Counted from the first letter of the stretch, positions 27,831-37,074 are shown. The stretch: 64,000 nt of DNA from Geobacter argillaceus (GCF_007830735.1 NZ_VLLN01000010.1:1-64000); one strand, 5' to 3'. Numbers and translations: made by a program. The notes: a model not told the origin generated them from the sequence alone.

Positions 27831-29888
27831 ATGGCGGGAAACAGCGAAACGTTGCGGGATCACCTGGCGGCCTATCGTGACGGGAAGCGGACTTTTGAGA
27901 ACGCTTTCCAGAGCGTGGCCCGGATGATCCTCGGGGCCGGGTTCGAGAAGGTGGTGGTGAACGGCCGCACTACCTACGACTTCAACGTCTTCCGGACCGG
28001 GAAGAAGCATACCATCGGCATGTACGACGAGATCAACAGCTTTGTCTCGTACGTCAAGGACGCGGCAGAAGGGGGCTCCTCCAAGGAGATGGCCTTTGTC
28101 CTGGTGGGTGAACCGGGGAACGGCAAGACCTTCTTCGTAGAGTTCCTCTGCGGCCGCTACCGCGAATTCCTCTCCCTGGATGGAAACCGGCGCTACACCT
28201 ACCGCTTCACCGGGCTGGAAAAGCTGGGCCACTACGGCCGGATCAACGTCATCGATTCCCAGACCTACGAGGACCCGATGATCCTGGCCATGAACCTCCT
28301 GCCGACTGGCGACGCCAGCCGCCGGTTCCTGGCCGATACGGGCGGGTTTTCGGAAGCCCAACTGACAACGGTCTATGACAACTACCGGCCGCTCGGCGCC
28401 TGCAGCGGCTACATCTGGGAAGATATCCGGACCTACTGCGACGGGGACCTGGACCGGATGCTGGAGTTCATTGAGGTCGTGCCGGTGCCGCTCTCCGAGA
28501 GCCTGGGGACCGTTACCGGCAAATACCCGGCCAAGGACAAGATCACCTCCTCGTCCGTGGACCTGTTGGGGGAGGAATCGATTCAGCGGCTCCTGCACAT
28601 CTCCGATACCAACAACCCCTACCGTTTCGACCTGCGGCGCGGCGCCCTGGCCCGGGTGGCCGGCGGTGGTATCCACTTCTCCGACGAGATCTTCAAGAAC
28701 AAGAAGGACCTGGTGCAGGTCTACCTGGGGGTGATCCAGAACCGGGCCATCGAGATCGACGGCTACCGCTGGCCCATCGACTCCCTGATCATCGCCACCA
28801 GCAACAACTCCGAGTTCAACCGGTTCCTGGCCGAGAAGGAAGAGGCCCCGATCGTGGACCGCTGCCGGATCTGCTATGTCTCCCACAACACCAACTATCG
28901 GCTCCAGGAGGGGTTGACCGCCTATGCCATCGGCAGCGAGGCAAAGACCACCCTGACCAAGGAGGCGCTCCACCAGGACCCGAACCTTAACTATGCGGCA
29001 TCGGTCGGGGTGGTGCTCTCCCGGCTGCCCCGTTCCGAAAAGCTGACCCCCATCGAAACCATGAAGCTGGCCGCCGGCGAGGTGGCCGGCGAGAAGAGCA
29101 TCAAGGCGCTGGCCGAGGTGATCGACACCCTGGGGCAGGACCCGGACATCACCAAGCGGTTCGGCCAGCGGGGACTCGGACACCGGAGCCTGGGGCGGTC
29201 GATCCAGCTCCAGGTGGAGAGCTCCGAGACCAACGAAGGGCGCTGCATGTTCGCCTACGACATCTTCAAGACCCTGGAGCGGGTGGTCCTGGACTACGTG
29301 GTGGAGACCAACGACCGGGCCAAGTACCTGGAGGACCTGAAGATCGCTAGGGGGCTCTACCGGGAACGGATCATGACCGAGATGTTCAACGCCTACATGG
29401 ACGAGCCGTACGCCATCCGCAAGGACGTGATGAACTACGTGAACATGATCATCGGCATCGATGCCGAGAACCTGGGGCCGGACAAGATGTGGAAGTACAA
29501 GGACCCCCAGACCCGCGAACTGAAGGCGCTGAAGATCGACGAGCGGTACGTGAAGAGCGTGGAGGAGCGGATCGGCCTGAAGACCGAGGAGCAGCGGGAG
29601 TCGTTCCGGACCTCCATCAGGAAGATCTATGGTCAGAAAATCTCGGTCGACCCCAACTACGACTTCATGGACAACCTGGAACTGGTGAAGGCGGTGACCG
29701 ACGTGCGGCTGAAATCGGACATCGCCGGTGCCGGCAGCCTGATCGGCGCCCTGGCCAACCGGACCAACGAGGAGAACCAGAAGCTGTACGACCGGATGAT
29801 CAACACCATGCTGGAGAAACTGGGGTACTGCCGGACCTGTTCGCAGAAGACGATCGAGTACTTCTGCACGCAGGAGGATGAGAATTGA
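27831..29888 (+). CDS. prkA: PrkA-family serine protein kinase / AAA+ ATPase
   Basis: The ATG at 27831 follows GGAGGAGAGAT; the upstream ATG at 27798 lacks a ribosome site. 685 residues. The N-terminal AAA domain has Walker A GEPGNGKTFF (about residue 93) and a later IHFSDEIFKNKK (near 280), where an acidic pair would fit Walker B. The C-terminal PrkA domain includes QRGLGHRSLGRSIQL and EDLKIARGLYRERIMTEMFNAYMDEPYAIRK, and the end has a CxxC (CRTCSQ). Relatives (Bacillus PrkA, enterobacterial YeaG) act in sporulation, nutrient stress and stationary phase. First gene of an operon with DUF444/YeaH, SpoVR and a second PrkA-like protein. Confidence 0.92.
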   Translation: MAGNSETLRDHLAAYRDGKRTFENAFQSVARMILGAGFEKVVVNGRTTYDFNVFRTGKKHTIGMYDEINSFVSYVKDAAEGGSSKEMAFVLVGEPGNGKTFFVEFLCGRYREFLSLDGNRRYTYRFTGLEKLGHYGRINVIDSQTYEDPMILAMNLLPTGDASRRFLADTGGFSEAQLTTVYDNYRPLGACSGYIWEDIRTYCDGDLDRMLEFIEVVPVPLSESLGTVTGKYPAKDKITSSSVDLLGEESIQRLLHISDTNNPYRFDLRRGALARVAGGGIHFSDEIFKNKKDLVQVYLGVIQNRAIEIDGYRWPIDSLIIATSNNSEFNRFLAEKEEAPIVDRCRICYVSHNTNYRLQEGLTAYAIGSEAKTTLTKEALHQDPNLNYAASVGVVLSRLPRSEKLTPIETMKLAAGEVAGEKSIKALAEVIDTLGQDPDITKRFGQRGLGHRSLGRSIQLQVESSETNEGRCMFAYDIFKTLERVVLDYVVETNDRAKYLEDLKIARGLYRERIMTEMFNAYMDEPYAIRKDVMNYVNMIIGIDAENLGPDKMWKYKDPQTRELKALKIDERYVKSVEERIGLKTEEQRESFRTSIRKIYGQKISVDPNYDFMDNLELVKAVTDVRLKSDIAGAGSLIGALANRTNEENQKLYDRMINTMLEKLGYCRTCSQKTIEYFCTQEDEN

Positions 29889-29948
29889 CCCTGCTCGGGG
29901 CTCAGGGCTCGTTATGATTCAGGAGGAATCATTTACGTCCCATCGGGA

Positions 29949-30077
29949 CAGAATGCCTGTAGCCGGGGAATTTATTCCCCGGTCATCTTCATCCGGGGGA
30001 TTCATCCCCCGGCTACAGGCGAGCGCCCCTGACGGGGCTTGAATCTGTACGGCAATTTCCTAACCGGACAACGCTGA
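29949..30077. repeat. REP-like nested palindrome, copy 1
   Basis: CCGGGGAATTTATTCCCCGG (hairpin 1) and CCGGGGGATTCATCCCCCGG (hairpin 2) are framed by CTGTAGCCGGGG and CCCCGGCTACAG, giving a large nested inverted repeat, followed by a GCGCCCCTGACGGGGC hairpin and a conserved tail ending ACGCTGA. A second copy is at 54691-54870. It fills most of the gap between PrkA and DUF444 and ends at the DUF444 start codon, which has no clear ribosome site of its own. Confidence 0.8.
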
Positions 30078-31456
30078 TGCGAAACGACCCGAAAGCATAT
30101 CTCGACGAACTGAAGGCCCGCGGGCTCACCCCCGAGCGGGAGGCGCGGCTTCTGGCCGAACTGGAGACGGCCGGCGCGGAGCACGCACCACCGGCGACCG
30201 ACCCCGGGACCGGCCCGTTTGCCGGGTTCTTCCGCAGCGTCTATGCCGCTGCGGACCTCCTGGACCTGCAGAGGGGGGCGGCGGCACAGCGGCCGGTGAC
30301 GCAGTTGCAGAAGTCACTGGACGAGCTCCTGGAGCGGGACCGTAGGCGGGAGGAGGACGGCTTCCCCAGAAAGATCCGGGTGGGGAAACTGGTGAAGCCG
30401 GGGCGGGGGACTGCCGGCAAGGTGGTGGTCGTGCCGACCACCGAGGAGGAGAAGTTCATCCACGACCCGACCGTGCGGCCACAGGAAGAGGGTGGTACCG
30501 GCGGTACCGGCGACGAGGGTGAGGGGGAGGTCATCGGCGAACAGCCGGTCCGTCCCGAGGGACAGGGTACGGGAACCGGTCCGGGCCAGGGTGAAGGGGA
30601 GGCCCACGAACTGGAGTCCAGTGCCTACGACCTGGGCAAGACCCTGACCGAGAAGTTCCAGCTCCCCAACCTGAAGGAAAAGGGGAAGAAGCGCTCCCTG
30701 ACCCGCTACACCTACGATCTGACCGACCGCAACCGTGGCTTCGGCCAGGTGCTGGACAAGAAGGCGACCCTGCGGAAGATCATTGAGTCCAACATTTCTC
30801 TGGGGAACATCCCGGACGTGGCGGACATCGACCCGTCCCGGTTCCTCATCGCCCCGAGGGACAAGGTCTACCGCATCCTCTCCCGGGAGAAGGACTTCGA
30901 TTCCCAGGCAATGGTCTTCTTCCTCAGGGACTATTCCGGGTCCATGTCCGGCAAGGTGACCGAGCTGGTAGCGACCCAGCACGTCCTGATCTACAGCTGG
31001 CTCATCTACCAGTACGCCGGTCAGGTGGAGTCCCGGTTCATACTCCACGACACCGAGGCCAAGGAGGTGCCGGATTTCTACACCTACTACAACTCCCAGG
31101 TGGCCGGCGGCACCGAGGTGGCCAGCGCCTACCGGCTGGTGAACGAGATCGTGGCCAAGGAGGGGCTGGCGAAGGACTACAATATCTACGTCTTTCACGG
31201 TACGGACGGCGACGATTGGGATTCCGGCGGTGATAAGGCATTGCCTGAGTTGCGGACGATGATTCGTTACGCGAGCCGGGTCGGGGTCACTGTTGCCGAG
31301 CACGGCCTGGGAACCCCGGGTGGCACCGAGGTGTCCCGGTATCTGGAGAACTCGGGGCTGCTCACGGAAAAGTCGGAGCTGATCCGGCTGGACGTGATGC
31401 AGGAGGATGCGGACGAGCCGCGGCTGATCGAGGGGATCAAGAAATTGATCTCGTAG
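30077..31456 (+). CDS. DUF444/YeaH-family protein with von Willebrand A domain
   Basis: 459 residues. The N-terminal half is charged and low-complexity, with a Gly/Glu-rich linker (EEGGTGGTGDEGEGE and GQGTGTGPGQGEGE). The C-terminal half is the DUF444 core: KRSLTRYTYDLTDRNRGFG, then FLRDYSGSMSGKV, a MIDAS metal-binding D-x-S-x-S motif (near 284-290), and later GGTEVASAYRLV and FHGTDGDDWDSGG. YeaH-type proteins are encoded with PrkA/YeaG and are thought to act with it; whether they are substrates or adaptors is not settled. It lies between the two PrkA-type genes with SpoVR, strongly suggesting one complex or pathway. Confidence 0.9.
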   Translation: MRNDPKAYLDELKARGLTPEREARLLAELETAGAEHAPPATDPGTGPFAGFFRSVYAAADLLDLQRGAAAQRPVTQLQKSLDELLERDRRREEDGFPRKIRVGKLVKPGRGTAGKVVVVPTTEEEKFIHDPTVRPQEEGGTGGTGDEGEGEVIGEQPVRPEGQGTGTGPGQGEGEAHELESSAYDLGKTLTEKFQLPNLKEKGKKRSLTRYTYDLTDRNRGFGQVLDKKATLRKIIESNISLGNIPDVADIDPSRFLIAPRDKVYRILSREKDFDSQAMVFFLRDYSGSMSGKVTELVATQHVLIYSWLIYQYAGQVESRFILHDTEAKEVPDFYTYYNSQVAGGTEVASAYRLVNEIVAKEGLAKDYNIYVFHGTDGDDWDSGGDKALPELRTMIRYASRVGVTVAEHGLGTPGGTEVSRYLENSGLLTEKSELIRLDVMQEDADEPRLIEGIKKLIS

Positions 31457-31498
31457 GGGCGGGGTCACCCCGCACGGGCGCGGAAACCGCGCCCCTAC
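31453..31498. repeat. Intergenic GTAGGGGCG palindrome
   Basis: GTAGGGGCG and CGCCCCTAC bound a 46-base unit with internal GGGGTCACCCC and GGGCGCGGAAACCGCGCCC hairpins. It starts inside the DUF444 stop codon and ends 13 bases before the SpoVR ATG. It could stabilise or attenuate the operon mRNA. Confidence 0.65.
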
Positions 31499-31511
31499 AA
31501 AGAAGATAACC

Positions 31512-33143
31512 ATGGAACTGATAAACCAACATACCAAGGCGATCATGGAAGGATGCAAGGAGCGGGCGCGGGATGCCGGGCTCTCCTTCACCGACGAGTC
31601 GCTGGAGTATATCGTCACCAACCGCGACCTCCTGGAACTGATGCCGAAGGTGATGATCCCGACCCTCTACGACTACTGGGTCCACGACCTGGAGGTGCTG
31701 CGGGAAAAGGGGAAGTACGAGCTCTACCCTCACAACCCCTACGAGACGGTGATCAATACCCGCCCACCCATCTCCTTCTACAACGACAACAACCCTGACT
31801 GGCTGAACGTGATGATCTTCTACCACGTCCTGGGGCATATCGACTTCTTCCAGAACAACCTCTACTTCCGCCACACCTGGGACTACGACTTCACCGGCCA
31901 GGCCCTGTCGGACAAACGGTTGATCGCCAGGTTGCGGAGCGAAAAGGGGCACTGGGTCGATTACGTTATCGAGTTCGCCCGGGCGATCGATAACCTGGTG
32001 AACTACCACGGCGAGCTGGCCAAGCTCTATGTCCCGGACACGGCCGTCATGTCTGAGCGGCTCGACTATTACTTCGATGTCTTTCTCCAGCGCCTGAAGC
32101 ATGTTCCGGTGAGCGACTACCTGAAGGAGGTGGCGCGCTACAATGACTGCCTGAAGGAGTTCGGCGAGCAGGGGGAGAAGACCTTCTTCAGCGAAGCGGT
32201 GAAGAAGTACCCGGAACTGGAGGCCCACTTTGCCAAGCAGGACGGGCGCCTGAGCCCGCGGCGCGATCTGCTCCAGTACCTGATGGACGAGTCGCCCTTC
32301 CTGAACAGGGACGAAAACGAGTGGATGAAGCAGGTGATGGAGATCGTCCGCAATACCTCGATCTTCTTCCAGCCCCAGATCAGGACCAAGATCATGAACG
32401 AGGGGTGGGCCAGCTACTGGCACGAAAAACTGTTCCTCCAGGACGACCGGATCAAGGGGCACGAGGTGGATTTCGCACGGGTCCACGCCGGGGTCACCTC
32501 GTTGCCCCGGGTGGGGCTCAACCCCTATGCACTGGGGATGCGCCTCTTCACCTGGCTGGACGAACTGGGTGACACGGGGCGTTACTCCCTCGCCTACCAG
32601 CGACTGACCGCCAGTGAGGCCCGCAAGGGGTTCGATACCGGCGCGGGCCAGGGGCAGGAGTTCATCTTCCGGATCAGGGAAAACCTCTGCGACTACCTGT
32701 TTATCAAGGAGTTCATCGACCAGGATTTCACGGACCGCTACAAGCTGTTCGTGGTCGACCGGCGTCTGGACCAGCAGCGCCAGGTTTGGCAGTACTTTGT
32801 TAAGAGCCGGAAGAGCGAGGACTACCGGCAGATGCTCCTGGACACCCTCTATCACCCGCCGGTCATCGAGGTGGATCAGGAGCGGACCTATGGCGGGCAG
32901 CTCTCGCTGGTACACCGTTTCGAGGGAAAACAACTGGTACGCGAATATCTGGCCAACACCATGCTGGGGATCGAGTTCCTCTGGGGCGGACCGGTATCGC
33001 TGGAGACGAGCGATGGGATCATGGAGCGCCCCTCTGGCAGTCCCCGGGGAGAAGGGGCCGGGGGGGGCGAGATCCGCTGGCAGCGGGTGAAATACACCAT
33101 GCACGAGAAGGTCCTCTCCCGCCAGCTCGTTGAGAGAATATAG
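31512..33143 (+). CDS. spoVR: SpoVR/YcgB-family protein
   Basis: 543 residues, matching SpoVR proteins throughout: MIPTLYDYWVHDLEVLREKGKYELYPHNPYETVINTRPPISFYNDNN, then HVLGHIDFFQNN, a conserved MNEGWASYWHEKLF (His/Glu residues that could bind metal), VGLNPYALGMRLF, and a C-terminal domain ending RQLVERI. SpoVR is needed for spore cortex formation in Bacillus, and YcgB is co-regulated with YeaG/YeaH in enterobacteria; the biochemical function is unknown. Near the C-terminus (33026-33068) there is a Gly/Pro/Arg-rich segment (PSGSPRGEGAGGG) whose DNA looks like an intergenic repeat. The next gene starts 2 bases after the stop. Confidence 0.92.
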   Translation: MELINQHTKAIMEGCKERARDAGLSFTDESLEYIVTNRDLLELMPKVMIPTLYDYWVHDLEVLREKGKYELYPHNPYETVINTRPPISFYNDNNPDWLNVMIFYHVLGHIDFFQNNLYFRHTWDYDFTGQALSDKRLIARLRSEKGHWVDYVIEFARAIDNLVNYHGELAKLYVPDTAVMSERLDYYFDVFLQRLKHVPVSDYLKEVARYNDCLKEFGEQGEKTFFSEAVKKYPELEAHFAKQDGRLSPRRDLLQYLMDESPFLNRDENEWMKQVMEIVRNTSIFFQPQIRTKIMNEGWASYWHEKLFLQDDRIKGHEVDFARVHAGVTSLPRVGLNPYALGMRLFTWLDELGDTGRYSLAYQRLTASEARKGFDTGAGQGQEFIFRIRENLCDYLFIKEFIDQDFTDRYKLFVVDRRLDQQRQVWQYFVKSRKSEDYRQMLLDTLYHPPVIEVDQERTYGGQLSLVHRFEGKQLVREYLANTMLGIEFLWGGPVSLETSDGIMERPSGSPRGEGAGGGEIRWQRVKYTMHEKVLSRQLVERI

Positions 33144-33145
33144 TC

Positions 33146-35440
33146 ATGACGAATGTTGAGAAAGCCCTTAAGCACCTGAACCGGAAGATGAGTGAACGGG
33201 AGCTGACCCAGGCCATCCCCTTCGACGAATATCTCCAGGTCCTTGCCAGCCAGCCGGATACGGTGCTCCGGTCCATTTTCCAGACCTTTCACGACATGAT
33301 CCACGCCTATGTGGGCACCGGGTACGATGAATATCCGGACGACCCGGAGTCGATCAACTACGTGAATTACGACTGCAGCCGCCTGTTCGTCGAGAACAGC
33401 GACCGGCCGTTTTTCGCCGACCGGCTCTTTGCCAACCGGCTCATCAACCATGTGGCAGCCATGCGCAGCGGTGCCCGCCAGAACAAGATCTACATCTTCC
33501 GGGGGCCGCCCGGCTCGGGCAAGAGCACCTTTCTGAACAACCTGCTGATGAAGTTCGAGGAGTACGCCAACACCGAGGCCGGCCGCCGCTACGAGGTGGT
33601 CTGGCGCCTGGACCGCAGGGTTCTGGGGCAGATCGGGGAGGGCCAGGTCAATACCTTCATGGACAAACTCTCCTCCCTGCTGGACCAGTACGAGCTGGGG
33701 CAGGAAGAGCTGGTGGAGATGAAGAACTCCCTCCACCGGATGGGCGACTATGTGGAGGTGCCCTGTCCCTCCCACGACAGCCCGATCCTGCTGGTACCCA
33801 AGGGCGACCGGCGGGCCTTCTTCGACGACCTGTTCCGCAACGACGAGTTCAAGTGGAAGCTCTTTACGGAAAAGGAGTACGACTGGGTCTTCCGCGAGAC
33901 CCCCTGCACCATCTGCAGCTCCCTCTACCAGGCTCTGCGCCAGCGCCTGGCAAAGCCGTCGGATGTTTTCAGGATGGTTTATGCCCGGCCGTACCGCTTT
34001 GACCGACGGGTGGGGGAAGGGATCAGCGTCTTCAACCCGGGCGACCGGCCGACGAAACAGAATGTGCTGACCAATGAGCTGCTCCAGCGCAAGATCGATG
34101 TGCTCCTGGGGGACAGCAACGAGGTGAAGTACCTCTATTCCAGCATGGCCAAAACCAACAACGGCATCTATGCCCTGATGGACGTGAAGTCCCACAACGC
34201 CGAGCGGCTCCTGGAGCTGCACAACATCATCAGCGAAGGCATCCACAAGGTGGAGGACCTGGAGGAGAACGTCAACTCCCTCTTCATTGCCCTGATGAAC
34301 CCTGAGGACGAGAAGGCGACCGAGGGGGGCGCCTCGTTCTCGGACCGGATCGAGTTCATCAACACCCCCTATGTCCTTGATCTGAATACCGAGGTGGAGA
34401 TCTACCGGAACATTTTCGGCAAGCATATCGACGAGCATTTCCTGCCGCGGGTGCTGCACAACTTTGCACGGGTGATCATCTCCACCCGGATGAACCGCTC
34501 TTCCGAGGCGCTCCTGGAGTGGATCGGCACGTCGATAAAATACACTCTCTTCTGCGACGACTACCTGCAGCTGCTGAAGATGGAGATCTACACCGGTCAC
34601 ATCCCCCCCTGGCTCACGGAGGAGGACCGAAAAAAGCTGAACGCCAAGCGTCGGCGCAGGATCATTGCCGAGTCGGAACAGGAGGGGATGATCGGCTTCT
34701 CCGGCCGGGATGCCATCAAGATTTTCAGCGATTTCTATGCCGCCTACATGCGCAAGGACAAGCTGATCAACATGTCCCAACTGGTCAATTTCTTCACCAA
34801 GTGGCGCAAGGACCTGACCGCGGAGATCCCGACCGGGTTCATCGACTCCCTGGTCTGCAACTACGACTACACGGTGCTCCAGGAGGTGAAGGAGTCGCTC
34901 TACTACTACAACGAGGAGCAGATTGCCCGGGATATCCTCAACTACATGTTCGCGGTCAGTTTCGAACCGGGAACGGTGGAGGTCTGCCGGTTTACCGGCG
35001 ACCGGCTGGAGATCAGCGAGGAGTACCTGTCGGTGATCGAGGGGCGGCTCCTGGGGGGCGAGACCGACGACGTCTCCCAGCGGAAGACCTTCCGGACCGA
35101 GGTGCAGAAGGAGTACACCTCCCGGGCGCTCACCCAGGAGATCATGGTGGAGGGGCTGGACCCGTGGGAGACCCACCTCTACCAGTCACTGTACGAGCGG
35201 TACGTCCACAACCTGAAGGAAAAGGTGCTGGACCCGTTCCTGGACAACGCCAATTTCCGCCGCGCCATCAAGGATTACGACACCGAGGCGTTCAAGACCT
35301 ACGACCGCCGCATCCGCGACGACGTCACCTTCCTGATCAACAACCTCTGCGCCAACAAGTACCACTACACCAAGCAGAGCGCCAAAGAGGTCTGCGTCTA
35401 CGTCATCGACAACGACCTGGCGAAAAAATTTCATTCATAG
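33146..35440 (+). CDS. Second, divergent PrkA-like AAA+ ATPase/kinase
   Basis: 764 residues, longer than the first PrkA and clearly different from it. Walker A is GPPGSGKSTFLNNLL (near 120). A CxxC-containing motif ETPCTICSSLYQALRQRL follows, then a C-terminal helical region with SFSDRIEFINTPYVLDLNTEVEIYRNIFG and RVIISTRMNRSSEALLEWI, which aligns in style with PrkA C-terminal domains. It follows SpoVR by 2 bases, so the cluster is PrkA, DUF444, SpoVR and PrkA2. Pairing of two PrkA-type ATPases suggests a hetero-oligomer or two sequential kinases (inference). Kinase activity is not provable from sequence. Confidence 0.78.
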   Translation: MTNVEKALKHLNRKMSERELTQAIPFDEYLQVLASQPDTVLRSIFQTFHDMIHAYVGTGYDEYPDDPESINYVNYDCSRLFVENSDRPFFADRLFANRLINHVAAMRSGARQNKIYIFRGPPGSGKSTFLNNLLMKFEEYANTEAGRRYEVVWRLDRRVLGQIGEGQVNTFMDKLSSLLDQYELGQEELVEMKNSLHRMGDYVEVPCPSHDSPILLVPKGDRRAFFDDLFRNDEFKWKLFTEKEYDWVFRETPCTICSSLYQALRQRLAKPSDVFRMVYARPYRFDRRVGEGISVFNPGDRPTKQNVLTNELLQRKIDVLLGDSNEVKYLYSSMAKTNNGIYALMDVKSHNAERLLELHNIISEGIHKVEDLEENVNSLFIALMNPEDEKATEGGASFSDRIEFINTPYVLDLNTEVEIYRNIFGKHIDEHFLPRVLHNFARVIISTRMNRSSEALLEWIGTSIKYTLFCDDYLQLLKMEIYTGHIPPWLTEEDRKKLNAKRRRRIIAESEQEGMIGFSGRDAIKIFSDFYAAYMRKDKLINMSQLVNFFTKWRKDLTAEIPTGFIDSLVCNYDYTVLQEVKESLYYYNEEQIARDILNYMFAVSFEPGTVEVCRFTGDRLEISEEYLSVIEGRLLGGETDDVSQRKTFRTEVQKEYTSRALTQEIMVEGLDPWETHLYQSLYERYVHNLKEKVLDPFLDNANFRRAIKDYDTEAFKTYDRRIRDDVTFLINNLCANKYHYTKQSAKEVCVYVIDNDLAKKFHS

Positions 35441-35447
35441 GTGTGGC

Positions 35448-35885
35448 ATGAGCAGCGTGATGCTGATGTTTCTCATGTTCTGCGGCGGGATCGCCGTGGC
35501 GCTCCAACCATCCATCAACGGCCGTCTGGCCCAGCGGACCGGCATTGTCGAGAGTTCCTGCGTCTCCTTTGCGGTCGGCACCCTGGCGCTCCTGCTGGTG
35601 GCAGTGCTGGCCGGGGAGGGGAGCTTTCGACAGGTGGCGACGGCCCGCTGGTGGGAGCTGACCGGCGGCTTTCTCGGGGCACTCTTCGTCACCCTGACCA
35701 TTATGGCGGTACCGCGGATCGGCACGGCGTCGGCTATGGCCGCCACCATCACGGCACAACTGCTCACCGGCCTGCTGCTGGATCACTTCGGGATCTTCGG
35801 CCTGCGGACGGTGCCGGTCGACGGCAAGCGGGCGCTGGGCGTGGCACTGCTTCTGGCCGGTGCCGGCCTGGTGTTCCGGAGGTAG
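35448..35885 (+). CDS. YdcZ/DUF606-family small membrane transporter
   Basis: 145 residues with about five hydrophobic helices and family features: MFCGGIAVALQPSINGRLAQRTG at the N-terminus, WWELTGGFLGALFVTLTIMAVPRIGTA, and a terminal ALGVALLLAGAGLVFRR. DUF606 proteins belong to the drug/metabolite transporter superfamily; the substrate is unknown. It starts 7 bases after PrkA2, and its stop codon overlaps the ribosome site of folA, so it is probably in the same transcript. Confidence 0.85.
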   Translation: MSSVMLMFLMFCGGIAVALQPSINGRLAQRTGIVESSCVSFAVGTLALLLVAVLAGEGSFRQVATARWWELTGGFLGALFVTLTIMAVPRIGTASAMAATITAQLLTGLLLDHFGIFGLRTVPVDGKRALGVALLLAGAGLVFRR

Positions 35886-35888
35886 GTG

Positions 35889-36383
35889 GTGATAGTCTCC
35901 CTGATCGTTGCCATGGCGAGAAACCGCGTCATCGGCCGGGACAACACCCTGCCGTGGCATATCCCGGCCGACCTGCGCCGTTTCCGCGATCTGACCCTGG
36001 GTCACCCGATCATCATGGGGCGAAAGACCTACGAGAGCATCGGCGCACCGCTAGCGGGCCGGCAGACCATCGTGGTCACCCGGCAGAAGGGGTATGCTGC
36101 CCCTGGCTGCGCCGTGGTGCATTCCCTCAAGGAGGCGCTTGCTGCGGTGGTGTGTGCGGACGAGGTCTTCGTCTGCGGCGGTGGCGAACTGTACCGTGAG
36201 GCCCTCCCCCTGGCGGAGCGGATCTACCTGACCGTGGTGAAGTTGGAGGCGGCGGGGGATGCCTTTTTCCCGGAGCTGCCTCCCGGCGTATTTGTGGAAA
36301 CTGGTCGGGAGGAGGTTGTTGGAGAGCCGAGTTGCACCTTTTTGGTCCTGGAGAGGGTTCATTGTGGTGCCAGCACATCTTAA
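35889..36383 (+). CDS. folA: Dihydrofolate reductase
   Basis: Two adjacent GTG codons (35886 and 35889) are possible starts; the second has GGAGG at 6 bases and is preferred, giving 164 residues. Classic DHFR motifs: SLIVAMARNRVIGRDNTLPWHIPADLRRFRDLT (substrate and NADPH loops), IIMGRKTYESIG, TIVVTRQKGY and VFVCGGGELYREALPLAERIYLT. It reduces dihydrofolate to tetrahydrofolate with NADPH. The gene is read through from the transporter and the prkA cluster, or from a promoter not identified. Confidence 0.93.
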   Translation: MIVSLIVAMARNRVIGRDNTLPWHIPADLRRFRDLTLGHPIIMGRKTYESIGAPLAGRQTIVVTRQKGYAAPGCAVVHSLKEALAAVVCADEVFVCGGGELYREALPLAERIYLTVVKLEAAGDAFFPELPPGVFVETGREEVVGEPSCTFLVLERVHCGASTS

Positions 36384-36478
36384 CTGGGGGTATTACGGTA
36401 TAAATATAAACAAATCGGTTCTCTTATAGTCTTTTGTTGTGAAATTTTCGACAATTAAATCCGGATAAGGAGGCTTCC

Positions 36479-36904
36479 TTGGCCAATAACAGCGCAACAC
36501 CGGTGGGAGAATTACTTCTCCGTACATCTCCGATGCCGAGCGACACAAATGCGAATGGGGACATCTTCGGCGGTTGGATCATGTCGCAGATGGACATCGC
36601 CGGAGGCATGCTGGCAATAGAAATTACTGGCGGCCGTGCAGTTACGATAGCGGTGGATGCGATGAAATTCATCAAACCGGTAAAGGTTGGCGATGTCGTC
36701 TGCTGCTATGGAAAAGTTACAAGCATTGGGAACACATCAGTCACTATCAGGCTGGAGGTTTGGGTGAAGCCGAGTCTACGGGAAATGAATGTTGAGAAAG
36801 AAAAAGATTTTTTTGTGGTAACAGAAGCTTCGTTCACGTATGTGGCTGTTGACAGTGAAGGGCGAAAACGACTTTTCCCTAAACCTGAGTCATCCGCTTC
36901 TTGA
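36479..36904 (+). CDS. Acyl-CoA thioesterase, YciA-like hotdog protein
   Basis: 141 residues from a TTG start with AAGGAGG at 5 bases. Hotdog-fold thioesterase motifs: SDTNANGDIFGGWIMSQMDIAGGMLA (Asn/Asp catalytic region), AVTIAVDAMKFIKPVKVGDVVCCYGKVTSIGNTSVTI, and EASFTYVAVDSEGRKR. YciA-type enzymes hydrolyse short- to long-chain acyl-CoA. The 95-base region upstream is AT-rich with no confident promoter. Confidence 0.88.
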   Translation: MANNSATPVGELLLRTSPMPSDTNANGDIFGGWIMSQMDIAGGMLAIEITGGRAVTIAVDAMKFIKPVKVGDVVCCYGKVTSIGNTSVTIRLEVWVKPSLREMNVEKEKDFFVVTEASFTYVAVDSEGRKRLFPKPESSAS

Positions 36905-37034
36905 TTATTGCCGGCAAGGTTCCCGTCCGCGGGTGGATCGATCAAGCAATTCAATCAGGATTACCGTGAAGCGGACTGGAGGGCTGGCAACAACCTTTAG
37001 TGACTGCGAGTGGAAAAAACAGTAAGGCAGCAAC

Positions 37035-37063
37035 AGGGGCGCCCGGGATGACCGGACGCCCCT
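37035..37063. terminator. Hairpin downstream of the porin gene
   Basis: AGGGGCG (37035-37041) pairs with CGCCCCT (37057-37063), with a second inner CCGG/CCGG stem. It lies 12 bases beyond the porin stop on the minus strand. There is no long U-tract in that direction, so efficiency is uncertain. Confidence 0.45.
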
Positions 37064-37074
37064 TTCCATCTGCT

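Noticed and set aside
32888-35176. 762-codon minus-strand open frame opposite the second PrkA-like gene
   Set aside because: Shadow frame generated by strongly biased third positions; the sense protein has Walker A and other conserved motifs.
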